64,000 nt of DNA, from the NCBI GenBank assembly GCA_964594635.1, contig CAZQMV010000007.1, forward strand, positions 1-64,000. The letters run 5' to 3'. Below are positions 1-8,821 of this stretch, piece after piece (position 1 is the stretch's first letter; the number at the start of each line of letters is the position of its first letter). Below the pieces are notes generated by a model that was not told the DNA's origin, ran no database searches, and was given only the letters and a program-made list of their open reading frames with translations. Source of the DNA: Berkiella sp964594635 (GTDB lineage: Bacteria; Pseudomonadota; Gammaproteobacteria; Berkiellales; Berkiellaceae). Made by a program: the position numbers and the translations under genes.

Positions 1-340
1 GCTCGCGACCCCCTTTACGAAAGTGGGTAAATATGCTCGCTTTGCTCGCATCGCAGTAACAAAAATTGGGAATAACAAAAAATGATATTGTTTGCAAGTT
101 GCTACCGCACCCGAGAGCGAAGCGAACAAATAGCCCACTTTTGTAAAGGGGGCGACGAGCTTTAGCGAGTGGGGGATTTAGGAATGTGCCACAAGATCCA
201 CTATCGCACCCGAGAGCGAAGCGAACAAATAGCCCACTTTCGTAAAGGGGGCGGCTTGCGAAGCAAGCGGGGGATTTAGGGGCGACGAGCTTGCAAGCGG
301 GGGATTTAGGGGCGACGAGCTTGCGAGTGGGGGATTTAGG
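1..340. repeat. Cluster of dispersed palindromic intergenic repeats
   Basis: No gene is visible in the first 335 bases. Two direct copies of a unit of about 77 bases lie at 106-182 and 205-280; both contain the core CCCACTTTYGTAAAGGGGG and end in GGGGGATTTAGG. A copy of the core in the opposite orientation is at about 5-50. The end of the unit is then repeated as two 30-base tandem copies at 281-310 and 311-340. A related copy lies at about 4609-4684. The last tandem copy supplies the TAA stop codon (336-338, minus strand) of the neighbouring lpxH. The size, palindromic character and intergenic location suggest a REP- or MITE-like family; no transposase is nearby. Confidence 0.75.
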
Positions 341-1097
341 TTTTTACGATTTTGATGCCATTTTCCATATCATACGTCGCCAAACTATTCGCTTCTGGCG
401 TACTAATAATTAAGCTTGCATGATGATGCCAATCGCCTAGCACGAGTCGCTTGCTACCTTTAATTCCTGACGCAACGTCATGAATATTAGGTCTATGTAC
501 ATGGCCGTGGATGAGTTGCGATACTTGATGTTGCCGCATGGCCTTGTTTACGGCTTCTTCAGTCACATCTAATATCGTCATTGATTGGGTTTTTTGGTAT
601 TGTTGGCTTTTAGCACGAAGTTTTTTACTAATATTATCGCGCTTTGCTTTAGGTAAGCACAAAAAGATAAAACGGGTAATGGGATTTTGCGCAATCAAGC
701 GAAAGCGTTGGTAAGCTTTATCTTGTGTGCAGAGAGTATCGCCATGCATTAAAAGAGTAGGCGTACCAAAGAGAGAAATAACAGTCGGATCGGTTAACCG
801 TTTGATGCCAGCTGCCTTCAAATAAGCATTTTGCATCAGAAAATCACGATTGCCATTCATAAAGTAAACATCGGTGCCACTGTTAACCACATCCTGTAAC
901 GCTTGTTGAATAAATTGTTGAAACTCAGTATGGATATCTTGACCAACCCAGACATCAAACAAATCACCCAGAATGTAAAGCGCTTTAGCACCTTTCACAG
1001 GACCTTTGAGAAAATCCATAAAAAGCGCAACCATTGAAGGATTGGCTGCGCTTAAATGGAGATCTGAAATAAAAATAATGGAATTAGGCGTTAGCAA
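336..1097 (-). CDS. lpxH: UDP-2,3-diacylglucosamine diphosphatase LpxH
   Basis: This is the metallophosphoesterase that cleaves UDP-2,3-diacylglucosamine to lipid X in lipid A synthesis, acting at the inner face of the inner membrane. The family motifs are visible: SDLHL near the N-terminus, LGDLFD, GNRDF, MHGDTLC and HGHVHRP, which supply the two-metal site. Length is about 253 residues, close to the 240 of the E. coli enzyme. There is no ATG before the first motif. I chose TTG at 1097 because AAGG lies 9 bases upstream; the reading frame also has a TTG at 1115 without a ribosome-binding site. The gene overlaps the end of ppiB, and its stop codon lies inside a dispersed repeat, so the last residues may have been altered by repeat insertion. 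Confidence 0.9.
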   Translation of the reverse strand: MLTPNSIIFISDLHLSAANPSMVALFMDFLKGPVKGAKALYILGDLFDVWVGQDIHTEFQQFIQQALQDVVNSGTDVYFMNGNRDFLMQNAYLKAAGIKRLTDPTVISLFGTPTLLMHGDTLCTQDKAYQRFRLIAQNPITRFIFLCLPKAKRDNISKKLRAKSQQYQKTQSMTILDVTEEAVNKAMRQHQVSQLIHGHVHRPNIHDVASGIKGSKRLVLGDWHHHASLIISTPEANSLATYDMENGIKIVKT

Positions 1098-1584
1098 GCA
1101 CTTCAACCTTTTCAATGATCACGTCGTCTACAGGAACGTCATCATGTCCCATACGACGGGTAGTCTTTAATTTGGCGATTTTTTGTACAGTGTCCATGCC
1201 ATCGGTGACACGACCAAATACACAATAGCCCCAACCATCAGGTGAAGGTGTGCGGTGATCTAAAAAGCCGTTGTCTGAAACGTTGATAAAGAACTGAGCG
1301 CTGGCTGAGTGGGGGTCGCTAGTACGAGCCATGGCGATGGTACCAAGACGGTTACGTAGGCCGTTGTTGGCTTCATTTTGGATAGGCTTTAAGGTCTTTT
1401 TATCGACCATACCAGCTTCAAAGCCGCCGCCTTGGATCATGAAACCATCGATTACGCGGTGGAAAATGGTATTATCGTAGTAGCCCTGGTTCACATATTC
1501 GAGGAAATTCTCAACGGTTTTGGGTGCTTTTTCTGCATCCAGTTCCAAGGTGATTGGGCCATAATTGGTGTGTAATACTATCAT
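1084..1584 (-). CDS. ppiB: Cytoplasmic peptidyl-prolyl cis-trans isomerase B (cyclophilin)
   Basis: This is a 166-residue cyclophilin-type prolyl isomerase that assists protein folding. It has the cyclophilin core motifs FHRVI with catalytic Arg, FMIQGG, SAQFFI and VFGRV. There is no signal peptide, so it corresponds to the cytoplasmic PpiB form. The start at 1584 is ATG, preceded by GAGAG. Its last codons overlap the start of lpxH, giving a ppiB-lpxH transcription unit like that found next to cysS in many gammaproteobacteria. The 110 bases upstream separate it from the divergent gltX. Confidence 0.95.
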   Translation of the reverse strand: MIVLHTNYGPITLELDAEKAPKTVENFLEYVNQGYYDNTIFHRVIDGFMIQGGGFEAGMVDKKTLKPIQNEANNGLRNRLGTIAMARTSDPHSASAQFFINVSDNGFLDHRTPSPDGWGYCVFGRVTDGMDTVQKIAKLKTTRRMGHDDVPVDDVIIEKVEVLANA

Positions 1585-1694
1585 TTGTCAATCTCTCACT
1601 AGTAGTATCAAAAATGAGCCGTTAGGGTATCATGTACTGCAATTAACGGCCAAATAGATTGCTAAGTATTTAATTAACTAAATAAGAGTTTTTA

Positions 1695-3137
1695 ATGATG
1701 ACGAGTCTTCCTTTTAAAGCGCGTTTTAGTCCCAGCCCCACTGGTTTAATGCATTTTGGTAACTTACGCACGGCCCTGTTTAATGTGTTGTTGGCCAAAG
1801 CGCATACCGAACATAGCCCGCAACCAGGGACTTTTTTATTGCGGATTGAAGATACTGATATGGCGCGCTCAGAAGAGGAATTTACCGAAAAGCTGATGTA
1901 TGATTTGCGTTGGTTGGGGCTCGATTGGCAAGAGGGACCAGGATTGGACGGTGGGCACGCACCTTACTTTCAGGCCCAGCGTCATGCGATTTATGAAAAG
2001 TACTATCAACAATTGATTGATCAAAAACAGGCTTATTGGTGCTATTGTTCAGAAACAGAATTAGCCATTGCGAGAAAATCGCAACTATCAGCGGGCATGC
2101 CACCTCGTTACAGTGGAACTTGTCGGCATTTGACTGAAGAACAACAAAAGGTAAAAGCGGCTAAAGATCAAAAGCCAGCGTTACGGTTTATGATCCCAGA
2201 CAATGAAACGATTGAATTTGATGATTTTATTCAAGGATCCAAACATTTCGCCGCTAACGATATTGGTGACTTCATTATTAAAAAAGCCGATGGCTCTGCG
2301 TCATTTATGTTTTGTAATGCGGTTGATGATTCGTTGATGCAAGTAAGCCATGTGATGCGCGGCGAAGATCATCTCACCAATACGCCACGACAATTATTGA
2401 TTTTAAAAGCCTTAAAATTATCGCCGCCTACCTATGGCCATATGCCATTGATTTTAGGCTTTGATGGTAAACCGCTTTCAAAGCGTAATGGTTCTCAATC
2501 GATTGAAAGTTTACGCGAACAAGGCTATTTCCCTAGCGCTATTAATAATTACTTATCGCGACTTGGCCATCACTTTGAGCATGAACATTTATTATCACTA
2601 GACGATTTAGGCAAGCATTTCTCCGCTAAAAATATTGGTCGATCGCCTGCGCGCTTTGATGTGGCGCAGTTAAATCATTGGCAAAAAGAAGCGGTCATGC
2701 AATGCACGGATGAAGAATTTTGGCATTGGATAGCGCCCTATGTTGGCGATATCGTTGGCAATAAAACAGCCGCTTTTACCAATACCTTTAAACAAAATTG
2801 TGTTTTACCTAGCGATGCTAAAGACTGGGCTTGCCAAGTGTTAACAAATAATCCCATTTTTGATGATGAAGCTCTATCGCATTTAACCAAAGCGGATGCG
2901 CCCTTGCTTGAGCAACTCGCAGGTGCTATTGATGCCGAGGGTGATAATTATCAAGCAGTGATTGCGCGTTTAAGTGCTACCGGGTTAAAAGGCAAAGCAC
3001 TCTTTTTGCCGGTTCGTTCAGCCATTACGGGTCGTTGCTATGGACCTGAATTGGTCAAAATATTTCCCTTAATGGGCAAAGAAGCCCTTTTACAACGTGT
3101 GGCATTGGCCAAACAACAAATGACAGGTAAAGACTAA
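1695..3137 (+). CDS. gltX: Glutamate--tRNA ligase
   Basis: This class I aminoacyl-tRNA synthetase charges tRNA-Glu. The HIGH-type signature appears as HFGN within SPSPTGLMHFGN near residue 15, and the KMSKS-type loop is PLSKRNG near residue 255. A zinc-finger insertion is conserved as CYC, then CRH about 25 residues later, as in E. coli GluRS. At 480 residues it keeps the helical anticodon-binding domain, so it is a full synthetase and not the short glutamyl-Q enzyme. The protein begins with two Met codons; AGAG lies 6 bases before the first. Its TAA shares one base with the ATG of cysS, indicating translational coupling. Confidence 0.93.
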   Translation: MMTSLPFKARFSPSPTGLMHFGNLRTALFNVLLAKAHTEHSPQPGTFLLRIEDTDMARSEEEFTEKLMYDLRWLGLDWQEGPGLDGGHAPYFQAQRHAIYEKYYQQLIDQKQAYWCYCSETELAIARKSQLSAGMPPRYSGTCRHLTEEQQKVKAAKDQKPALRFMIPDNETIEFDDFIQGSKHFAANDIGDFIIKKADGSASFMFCNAVDDSLMQVSHVMRGEDHLTNTPRQLLILKALKLSPPTYGHMPLILGFDGKPLSKRNGSQSIESLREQGYFPSAINNYLSRLGHHFEHEHLLSLDDLGKHFSAKNIGRSPARFDVAQLNHWQKEAVMQCTDEEFWHWIAPYVGDIVGNKTAAFTNTFKQNCVLPSDAKDWACQVLTNNPIFDDEALSHLTKADAPLLEQLAGAIDAEGDNYQAVIARLSATGLKGKALFLPVRSAITGRCYGPELVKIFPLMGKEALLQRVALAKQQMTGKD

Positions 3138-4519
3138 TGTTACAGATCCATAATAGTTTTTCACAGCAAAAAGAGCTTTTTACGCCATTAAAAGCAGGCG
3201 AAATCTCGCTGTACGTTTGTGGGATCACCGTTTATGACCTTTGTCATATTGGACATGCGCGAGTATTCGTAGCTTTTGATATGGTTGTCAGGTTTCTACG
3301 TGCCAGCGGTTGGAAAGTAAAGTACGTTCGTAACATTACCGATATTGATGACAAAATTATTAAGCGCGCGATTGAAAATAAAGAAACCATTCAAGAGTTA
3401 ACCGAGCGCTTTATTCATGCCATGAATGAAGATGCTAAGGCGTTAAATGCGTTATCGCCTGATCTTGAGCCGCGTGCAACCGAATATATGGATCATATTA
3501 TTAACATGGTGAAGACCTTAGAAGAGAAGGGCTTTGCTTATGTGGCAGATAATGGCGATGTGTATTTCTCAGTAGATAAATATAAAAACTATGGTGAATT
3601 ATCTCATAAAGATCTTGAGCAATTACAATCAGGTTCACGAGTTGAAATCAACGAAGCAAAACAATCGCCTCTGGATTTTGTGCTGTGGAAAAAGGCAAAA
3701 AAGGACGAACCACATTGGCAATCGCCTTATGGCGAAGGACGCCCAGGCTGGCATATTGAGTGTTCAGCGATGTCAGTTGATTGCTTAGGCGCGTCATTTG
3801 ATATTCATGGTGGTGGTTCTGATTTGATTTTTCCGCATCATGAAAACGAGCGAGCCCAATCAGAATGTGCAACCGGCAAAACCTTTGTGAATACTTGGAT
3901 GCACGTAGGCTTTGTCCAAGTTGATAAAGAAAAAATGTCAAAATCGCTCAATAACTTTTTTACCATTCGTGAAGTATTGGCCGAATACAATGCTGAAGTG
4001 ATCCGCTACTTTTTAACAGCGAGTCATTATCGCAGCCCAGTGAATTATTCAAAAGATCAACTAGAGCAAGCCAGAAGCGCGCTTGAACGTTTGTACACAG
4101 CAATACGGGGTATCAAAACTATTTCTGTTTCCGATCAAACGCCAGAAGCTGCGCCTTATTATCACCGCTTTTTTGCAGCGATGAATGATGATTTTAATAG
4201 CCCCGTAGCAATGTCAGTGTTGTTTGAATTAGCAACAGCGGTGAACATTGCACGAGATAAGAAGCCTGAAAAAGCGATTATTCTTGGTAGCGCCTTAAAA
4301 GCATTGGCAAATATTTTAGGGTTACTGGAAAATGATCCGGAAATTTATCTCAAAGGCAAACAAGAGAATGTGCCAGAAATTGAAGCGTTGATTGCAGCGA
4401 GAATTGAAGCCCGTAATAGTAAAGATTGGGCCAAAGCCGACGAAATTCGCAAAACCTTAACCGCAATGGGTGTGGTGATTGAGGATTCGGCTGGAGCGAC
4501 GACGTGGAGAAGAGGGTAG
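3137..4519 (+). CDS. cysS: Cysteine--tRNA ligase
   Basis: This class I synthetase charges tRNA-Cys. The zinc-binding Cys and HIGH motif are seen as CGITVYDLCHIGH near residue 28. The GWHIECSAM segment, HHENE and the KMSKS loop are all intact. Length is 460 residues, as expected. It starts one base inside the stop codon of gltX. Downstream come two strong hairpins that probably end the gltX-cysS transcript. Confidence 0.96.
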   Translation: MLQIHNSFSQQKELFTPLKAGEISLYVCGITVYDLCHIGHARVFVAFDMVVRFLRASGWKVKYVRNITDIDDKIIKRAIENKETIQELTERFIHAMNEDAKALNALSPDLEPRATEYMDHIINMVKTLEEKGFAYVADNGDVYFSVDKYKNYGELSHKDLEQLQSGSRVEINEAKQSPLDFVLWKKAKKDEPHWQSPYGEGRPGWHIECSAMSVDCLGASFDIHGGGSDLIFPHHENERAQSECATGKTFVNTWMHVGFVQVDKEKMSKSLNNFFTIREVLAEYNAEVIRYFLTASHYRSPVNYSKDQLEQARSALERLYTAIRGIKTISVSDQTPEAAPYYHRFFAAMNDDFNSPVAMSVLFELATAVNIARDKKPEKAIILGSALKALANILGLLENDPEIYLKGKQENVPEIEALIAARIEARNSKDWAKADEIRKTLTAMGVVIEDSAGATTWRRG

Positions 4520-4534
4520 ATCCTAAATCCCTCT

Positions 4535-4590
4535 GATCCTCTCGTGCGCTGTTGCTTACGAGAGGATCTTCTCCCTTTACGAAAGGGAGA
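4535..4590 (+). terminator. Tandem hairpins after cysS
   Basis: Two perfect stem-loops follow the cysS stop codon. The first has 11-base arms (GATCCTCTCGT at 4535-4545 with ACGAGAGGATC at 4558-4568). The second has 9-base arms (TCTCCCTTT at 4570-4578 with AAAGGGAGA at 4582-4590) and a 3-base loop. There is no long T run, so they may stop transcription weakly, protect the 3' end, or simply be part of the repeat family that continues to 4684. Confidence 0.55.
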
Positions 4591-4684
4591 TATGTTGCTT
4601 CGCAACTGTGAGCAAAGCGAACATTAGCCCACTTTTGTAAAGGGGGCGGCTCGGCGAAGCAACGCTTCGGCGAGCGGGGGATTT
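4591..4684 (+). repeat. Dispersed repeat copy between cysS and the DUF4124 gene
   Basis: This segment repeats the unit seen at 106-182 and 205-280: AGCAAAGCGAAC, AGCCCACTTTTGTAAAGGGGG and a terminal GCGGGGGATTTA. As at lpxH, the repeat ends only a few bases before the stop codon of a leftward-reading gene (stop at 4692). It adds an extra small palindrome (GCTCGGCGAAGC...GCTTCGGCGAGC). Confidence 0.7.
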
Positions 4685-4691
4685 AAACTTT

Positions 4692-5153
4692 CTAGATTGT
4701 AGGCTGCGTACAAAACGACTTAATCATTCCTTTGGTTTTGGCAATTTCGGCATTCTTTTGTTCTTCGGTCAACATGGTGGCTTGTCCATCAGGGCCAATT
4801 AATTTGATCCGCGCTTTTAATTGTAATTCGCCAAGGTATTTTTTTGCTTTTTCACAATTTGTTCGCTTTTCTTCTGCTGTTAAATGACTTGCATCAATTT
4901 CTTTTTGTTCTTCTTTTACTTTTTCCTCTTTCGCTTGTTCTGTTGCGATGGTTTTTTCTATCGCTGTTTTCTCAGCAGTGCCACTACTTGAAGGGGGTGG
5001 TGGAGGTTTAATAACTTGTGCCTCTTTATTGGTGGGTGGAATTTGTGAATAAACGGTTTGTCCATTGTCATCTGTATAACGGTAAGCTTGTGCATTTGTT
5101 AAGCTGGGTATAGATACGATGAATAAAAGCAATAGAATTTTAGGATTTACCAT
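4692..5153 (-). CDS. DUF4124-domain exported protein
   Basis: The product has a signal peptide (a lysine, then a run of Leu/Ile/Phe, ending at TNAQA) followed by a DUF4124-type segment around YRYTDDNGQTVYSQIPP. The middle is rich in Pro, Lys and Glu, and the C-terminal half is helical with two Cys residues. The function of DUF4124 proteins is unknown; they are generally predicted periplasmic. I chose ATG at 5153 because GGAG lies six bases upstream and the signal peptide begins there; an upstream in-frame ATG at 5207 would bury the signal. The start overlaps the end of the DUF3579 gene by 14 bases. Confidence 0.75.
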   Translation of the reverse strand: MVNPKILLLLFIVSIPSLTNAQAYRYTDDNGQTVYSQIPPTNKEAQVIKPPPPPSSSGTAEKTAIEKTIATEQAKEEKVKEEQKEIDASHLTAEEKRTNCEKAKKYLGELQLKARIKLIGPDGQATMLTEEQKNAEIAKTKGMIKSFCTQPTI

Positions 5154-5442
5154 GCTTATCTCCATACTCTTCCTCAGGACAAATAATGAGTTTATTGATT
5201 TTTGCAAAATCCAGTATTTGTTGATACAGAGCGGGATGAACGATTTTTAGCTCAGTATCAATGACAAGGCAACGTTTGCCATCTTTATGAGAAGGCTTCA
5301 GCAAAGGGGAGTAAAGTACCCGTTGATTTTTAAATGTAGACAACTGCCCACTCACTCTCTCAGCCCAGTCGCTGGGTCGAAATGGCTTCCCATCCTCGGT
5401 GATCCCCTCAATGACAATTTTGGATTTCTTGCCTTTGGCCAT
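5140..5442 (-). CDS. DUF3579-family protein
   Basis: This 100-residue cytoplasmic protein matches the DUF3579 pattern: IEGITEDGKPFRPSDWAER near the N-terminus, YSP in the middle, and a C-terminal block ending with FAKINKLIICPEE. No enzymatic role is known for the family. It reads leftward and overlaps the DUF4124 gene, so the two are probably co-transcribed. The upstream region to 5550 is shared with the divergent pssA. Confidence 0.8.
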   Translation of the reverse strand: MAKGKKSKIVIEGITEDGKPFRPSDWAERVSGQLSTFKNQRVLYSPLLKPSHKDGKRCLVIDTELKIVHPALYQQILDFAKINKLIICPEEEYGDKHGKS

Positions 5443-5549
5443 AAAATGGGTATCTTGTTGGTAATTTCATATTATAGCATAGCATGAGCTATCTATCTGA
5501 CATTGAATTATATGAATGCATATACTCAGAAAAGATAAGAAGAACCATA

Positions 5550-6323
5550 ATGAATTCAAGCAATACTCCCAGTGACGGCACTGAATACCATCGCAATAAG
5601 GGGATCTACTTACTTCCAAACTTATTTACCACCAGTGGCTTATTTGCAGGATTTTACGCCATCGTTGCTGCGATGCGAGGTGATTTTGAGTATGCTGCCA
5701 TTGGTATTTTTGTGGCAATGATAATGGATGGTTTGGACGGGCGTGTGGCGCGTTTAACCAACACCCAAAGCGCCTTTGGCGCGGAATATGATAGCTTAGC
5801 GGATGTTGTCTCATTCGGTGTGGCACCTGCTTTGATTACTTATAGCTGGGGTTTGTCTAGTTTAGGTAAGCCGGGTTGGTTAGTGGCCTTTTTCTTTGCT
5901 GCAGCCACAGCGCTGCGTTTAGCGCGCTTTAATTCACGTCTACATGTCCAAGATAAAAAATATTTTCAAGGCTTACCTTGCCCCTCTGCTGCGGGTCTTG
6001 TTGCCGGTATGATTTGGGTTGCGCATGACTATGGTGTTCCAGGTCATCAACTATGGGTGATTGCTGCTGTTGTAACTTTGATCACAGGCGCTTTAATGGT
6101 GAGTAATATTGGTTATTACAGCTTTAAAGAACTCGATCTAAAAGGCCATGTCCCTTTTGTTGCGGTATTAGCTGTATTGTTAATTATTGTCTGCGTATCG
6201 ATTGATCCGCCTCTTGTGCTGCTGAGTGCCTTTTCACTTTATGTTCTTTCTGGGCCTGTGTTATCGATTAAGCGCCGGATCGGTGTTTGGCGTCGAAACC
6301 ATAAAGGTAAAGAAGCGTCATGA
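5550..6323 (+). CDS. pssA: CDP-diacylglycerol--serine O-phosphatidyltransferase
   Basis: This integral membrane enzyme makes phosphatidylserine, the precursor of phosphatidylethanolamine. The CDP-alcohol phosphatidyltransferase motif is visible as DGLDGRVAR, followed by FGAEYDSLADVVSFG, which carries the catalytic aspartates. About seven to eight hydrophobic segments follow. The enzyme is of the PssA membrane (subclass II) type rather than the phospholipase D-like E. coli type. The ATG at 5550 was preferred over an upstream in-frame ATG at 5484, since the first 22 residues of the longer form look unlike the family and AGAAG precedes 5550. It overlaps the next gene by four bases (ATGA). Confidence 0.9.
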   Translation: MNSSNTPSDGTEYHRNKGIYLLPNLFTTSGLFAGFYAIVAAMRGDFEYAAIGIFVAMIMDGLDGRVARLTNTQSAFGAEYDSLADVVSFGVAPALITYSWGLSSLGKPGWLVAFFFAAATALRLARFNSRLHVQDKKYFQGLPCPSAAGLVAGMIWVAHDYGVPGHQLWVIAAVVTLITGALMVSNIGYYSFKELDLKGHVPFVAVLAVLLIIVCVSIDPPLVLLSAFSLYVLSGPVLSIKRRIGVWRRNHKGKEAS

Positions 6324-6679
6324 GTGATTTACAAAGCGAATATCTTGAAATGCTTGGGATCACCGAGTGGGAAAAACAAGAGATCAAAGAGCATAAGCAT
6401 GAACTGGTTTCTGGGTACCATGTGGTGATTAATGAGCCTGGAACAACACGGTTTGAACAGTTATCACCAGAGAAAAAAACCTTGTTAGAGCGAATGATAG
6501 CGGCAATGAATTGGCCGCTTAGCAGTATGCAATACCATTTCATTCAAAAGCCACAAGAGCCAGCATTACAATTTGGGAAGGGTGAACAGTGGGCGTATTT
6601 GCCATCGTTAGATGAGCTACTTGATGATCGAGCAGCCAAGCAAAGAGCCTGGCTGCTGATGCAGGCGCTAAATATATAG
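6320..6679 (+). CDS. Putative DNA polymerase III psi subunit (HolD-like)
   Basis: The 119-residue product resembles HolD at both ends. The N-terminus has YLEMLGITEW, like the LQQLGITQW of E. coli psi, and the C-terminus has LDDRAAKQRAWLLMQAL, like the RANPTARAALWQQI of psi. Psi links the clamp loader to chi and single-strand binding protein. The middle is not clearly alignable, so this remains tentative. It starts in the stop codon of pssA (ATGA). The partner gene holC is not found at its usual place between pepA and valS in this window. Confidence 0.5.
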   Translation: MSDLQSEYLEMLGITEWEKQEIKEHKHELVSGYHVVINEPGTTRFEQLSPEKKTLLERMIAAMNWPLSSMQYHFIQKPQEPALQFGKGEQWAYLPSLDELLDDRAAKQRAWLLMQALNI

Positions 6680-6683
6680 TGTC

Positions 6684-7211
6684 TTATTGACGAGTTGCTT
6701 CTTCTTCTGATTCAACTTCAGTTTCTTCGTCTTCATCTTCGTAGTCTTCATCTTCAGCGAAAGCAATATGATAGATAACAACGGTTTCGCCGATGGTGTA
6801 AACCACATCACCAAAACTGAAGCTGGATAAAACGATTTGATTTTCTGGATCGTCTTTTAACACGATATCTAGCGTATCGGTCAATTCTTCTTCTTCAGCA
6901 GAAATGCGCTCGATCAGTTCGCCAAGTACATGGACTTGTGCTTCTTCTTCGAGGGTTTCGAGTTCTTCCATCGCGATAGGGTGGAATTGAATATCGATAC
7001 CCACTTCTTCTTTGAGTTCTGGGAAATCGACCAAAGCTTCACCATCACCAATACGTGATTGACCTTCGATTGCGTTACCAACGGTATCAGTTTGGATAAA
7101 ATGGTTTAACGCAAGCAAAACGCATTGCTCTGGGCTGAGTTTGAGTTGTTCCGCAACGATAGCGAGTTCAGCCATTGCGTCGTCAGGCACGTTTAGTTGT
7201 AAAGTTGTCAT
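6684..7211 (-). CDS. Acidic protein with RHH-like N-terminus and RelE/ParE-like core
   Basis: I do not recognise a named family. The first 40 residues look like a ribbon-helix-helix antitoxin (TLQLNVPDDAMAELAIVAEQ, then a helix). Residues of about 75-155 recall a RelE/ParE fold: an FHPIAMEELETL helix, another helix, then two beta strands ending VVIYHIAF. The tail is a run of Asp and Glu. No catalytic residues of an active RelE toxin are evident. The start at 7211 is supported by AAGGTGAG just upstream; a GTG at 7220 would leave no such site. It converges on the HolD-like gene with four bases between the stops. Confidence 0.5.
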   Translation of the reverse strand: MTTLQLNVPDDAMAELAIVAEQLKLSPEQCVLLALNHFIQTDTVGNAIEGQSRIGDGEALVDFPELKEEVGIDIQFHPIAMEELETLEEEAQVHVLGELIERISAEEEELTDTLDIVLKDDPENQIVLSSFSFGDVVYTIGETVVIYHIAFAEDEDYEDEDEETEVESEEEATRQ

Positions 7212-7247
7212 TTTGCTCACCTTAAAAATCAGATCCGAAGAAGTATA

Positions 7248-8714
7248 CTACCAATAACCCAGGAATTTCCACCAAACCGCGCCGACAGTACACCAAATCA
7301 AGATGTTTATCACGCTGGTGATAAATCCGATTTTCCACCAGGTTTTAATGTCAACATAACCTACGCCGTAGAGTAGAGGCGCAGGGGCTAAACTATAATG
7401 AGTTAACCCACCAAATAAATTACTAAAATAAATCATAACGAAAGCCGCCAACATGGGAGGCGTACCAATCGCGATGGACAAGCCTAAGAAAGCTGGATAC
7501 ATGGCTGTCACATGCGCTGTAGAGCTGGCAAAAAAGTAATGCGAGTAAAAGTAGATCAACGCTAAGATTGGGAAAGCAATTTTCCAGTCGATCCCTTTAA
7601 AAGGGCCTTCAACGCTTTGCGTAAACCACGATAGCACGCCATAGTCTTTCAATAAACTTGCAAGTAAAATCAGCACGCAGAACCAAACAAAGGTATCCCA
7701 AGCGGTGTCGATTTTAACCAGTGTTTTCCATTCTAGAACGCCGGTTAACAGTAGAACAGCTAAACCAACCATGGCAGCAATCGTGGGTTTAAAGGCCGCG
7801 ATAGTGGGGAATTGGCTTTGTTTGCTGCTAAAAAACCAGAGAACAAGTAGCAAAATCACGGTAATACTCATGATCCATTCATGCTTACTCATGTTGCCCA
7901 TCGCTTTTAATTTTGCGCGAGCGTCTTCTTGTGCAAAAGGCGTTTCTTTGATCTCCGGTGGGTAAATCATATAAATTACCCAGGGAATAATCGCTAAACT
8001 CAAAATGCCTGGAACGCAAGCCGCTAGAGCCCAATCACCCCAAGAGATCTCAAGGCCTTCTTTTTGAGTTAGGCTGGTCAGAATAGGGTTAGCTGCCATT
8101 GCAGTCATAAACATGGTGGAGGTAATAACGGTAACTTGAAAAGCGGTGACCGTTAAGAATGCCCCGATTTTTCTGGCAGATTCTGTATGCGGAAAGCTTT
8201 TATAAGAATTCGCAATACCCTGCAAAATAGGATAGACAATACCGGCTGAACGTCCGGTAACACTAGGAATAGCAGGTGCTAGAATCAAATCGGTTGCCAT
8301 TAAACCATAGCTTAGCCCTAAGGTTTTCTTACCGAGTAATGCCGTAAAGAAATAGGCAATCCGTTGACCAAGTCCTGTCACGCTAAACCCTTTGGCAATA
8401 AAAAGGGCAAACACCACTAACCAGACGATATCGTTACTGAAAGCGGAAAAAGCTTGTTGAGCCGTAATGACATTTGTCAGAGCGGCAATTGTTAAAGAAA
8501 CAATAGCGACCGCACCCATAGGCAATGGTTTAATAATGAGTGCAAGGACGGTCATGACAAAAATAACCACGAGATGCCATGCCTGGTCACTTAAGCCTTC
8601 GGGGTGGGGGCAGAACCAGCCTGCCAGTCCTAGTCCAAGGCACACAAGCAAAGGGATCAGTTGCACACCATGAGGTTCTTGCGTTGCACTAGGGGCGTGA
8701 GTTGCATGGGTCAT
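7248..8714 (-). CDS. DASS-family anion/dicarboxylate:sodium symporter
   Basis: This inner-membrane transporter of the divalent anion:Na+ symporter family (SLC13, CitT type) would import di- or tricarboxylates such as 2-oxoglutarate, malate or citrate. It has about twelve hydrophobic segments. Family hallmarks include TSTMFMTAMAANPI in the first half and SNLFGGLTHYSLAPAPLLYG followed by a WW pair in the second. The ATG at 8714 was chosen because GGAG precedes it; the frame extends to 8795 but that extension is not family-like. The exact substrate cannot be read from sequence. Confidence 0.85.
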   Translation of the reverse strand: MTHATHAPSATQEPHGVQLIPLLVCLGLGLAGWFCPHPEGLSDQAWHLVVIFVMTVLALIIKPLPMGAVAIVSLTIAALTNVITAQQAFSAFSNDIVWLVVFALFIAKGFSVTGLGQRIAYFFTALLGKKTLGLSYGLMATDLILAPAIPSVTGRSAGIVYPILQGIANSYKSFPHTESARKIGAFLTVTAFQVTVITSTMFMTAMAANPILTSLTQKEGLEISWGDWALAACVPGILSLAIIPWVIYMIYPPEIKETPFAQEDARAKLKAMGNMSKHEWIMSITVILLLVLWFFSSKQSQFPTIAAFKPTIAAMVGLAVLLLTGVLEWKTLVKIDTAWDTFVWFCVLILLASLLKDYGVLSWFTQSVEGPFKGIDWKIAFPILALIYFYSHYFFASSTAHVTAMYPAFLGLSIAIGTPPMLAAFVMIYFSNLFGGLTHYSLAPAPLLYGVGYVDIKTWWKIGFITSVINILIWCTVGAVWWKFLGYW

Positions 8715-8821
8715 AAGCGGCTCCGACTGCGGTCTAAATAGATGCGACACTTTACCCGATTTTGGCCAAATAAAGTAGTTTACTGGTATACTCAAATCTA
8801 TTTGTTCGTATGTTACTGACT

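Noticed and set aside
106..340. Direct repeats near the left end as a CRISPR array
   Set aside because: Units differ in length, are themselves palindromic, lack regular unique spacers and have no cas genes nearby.
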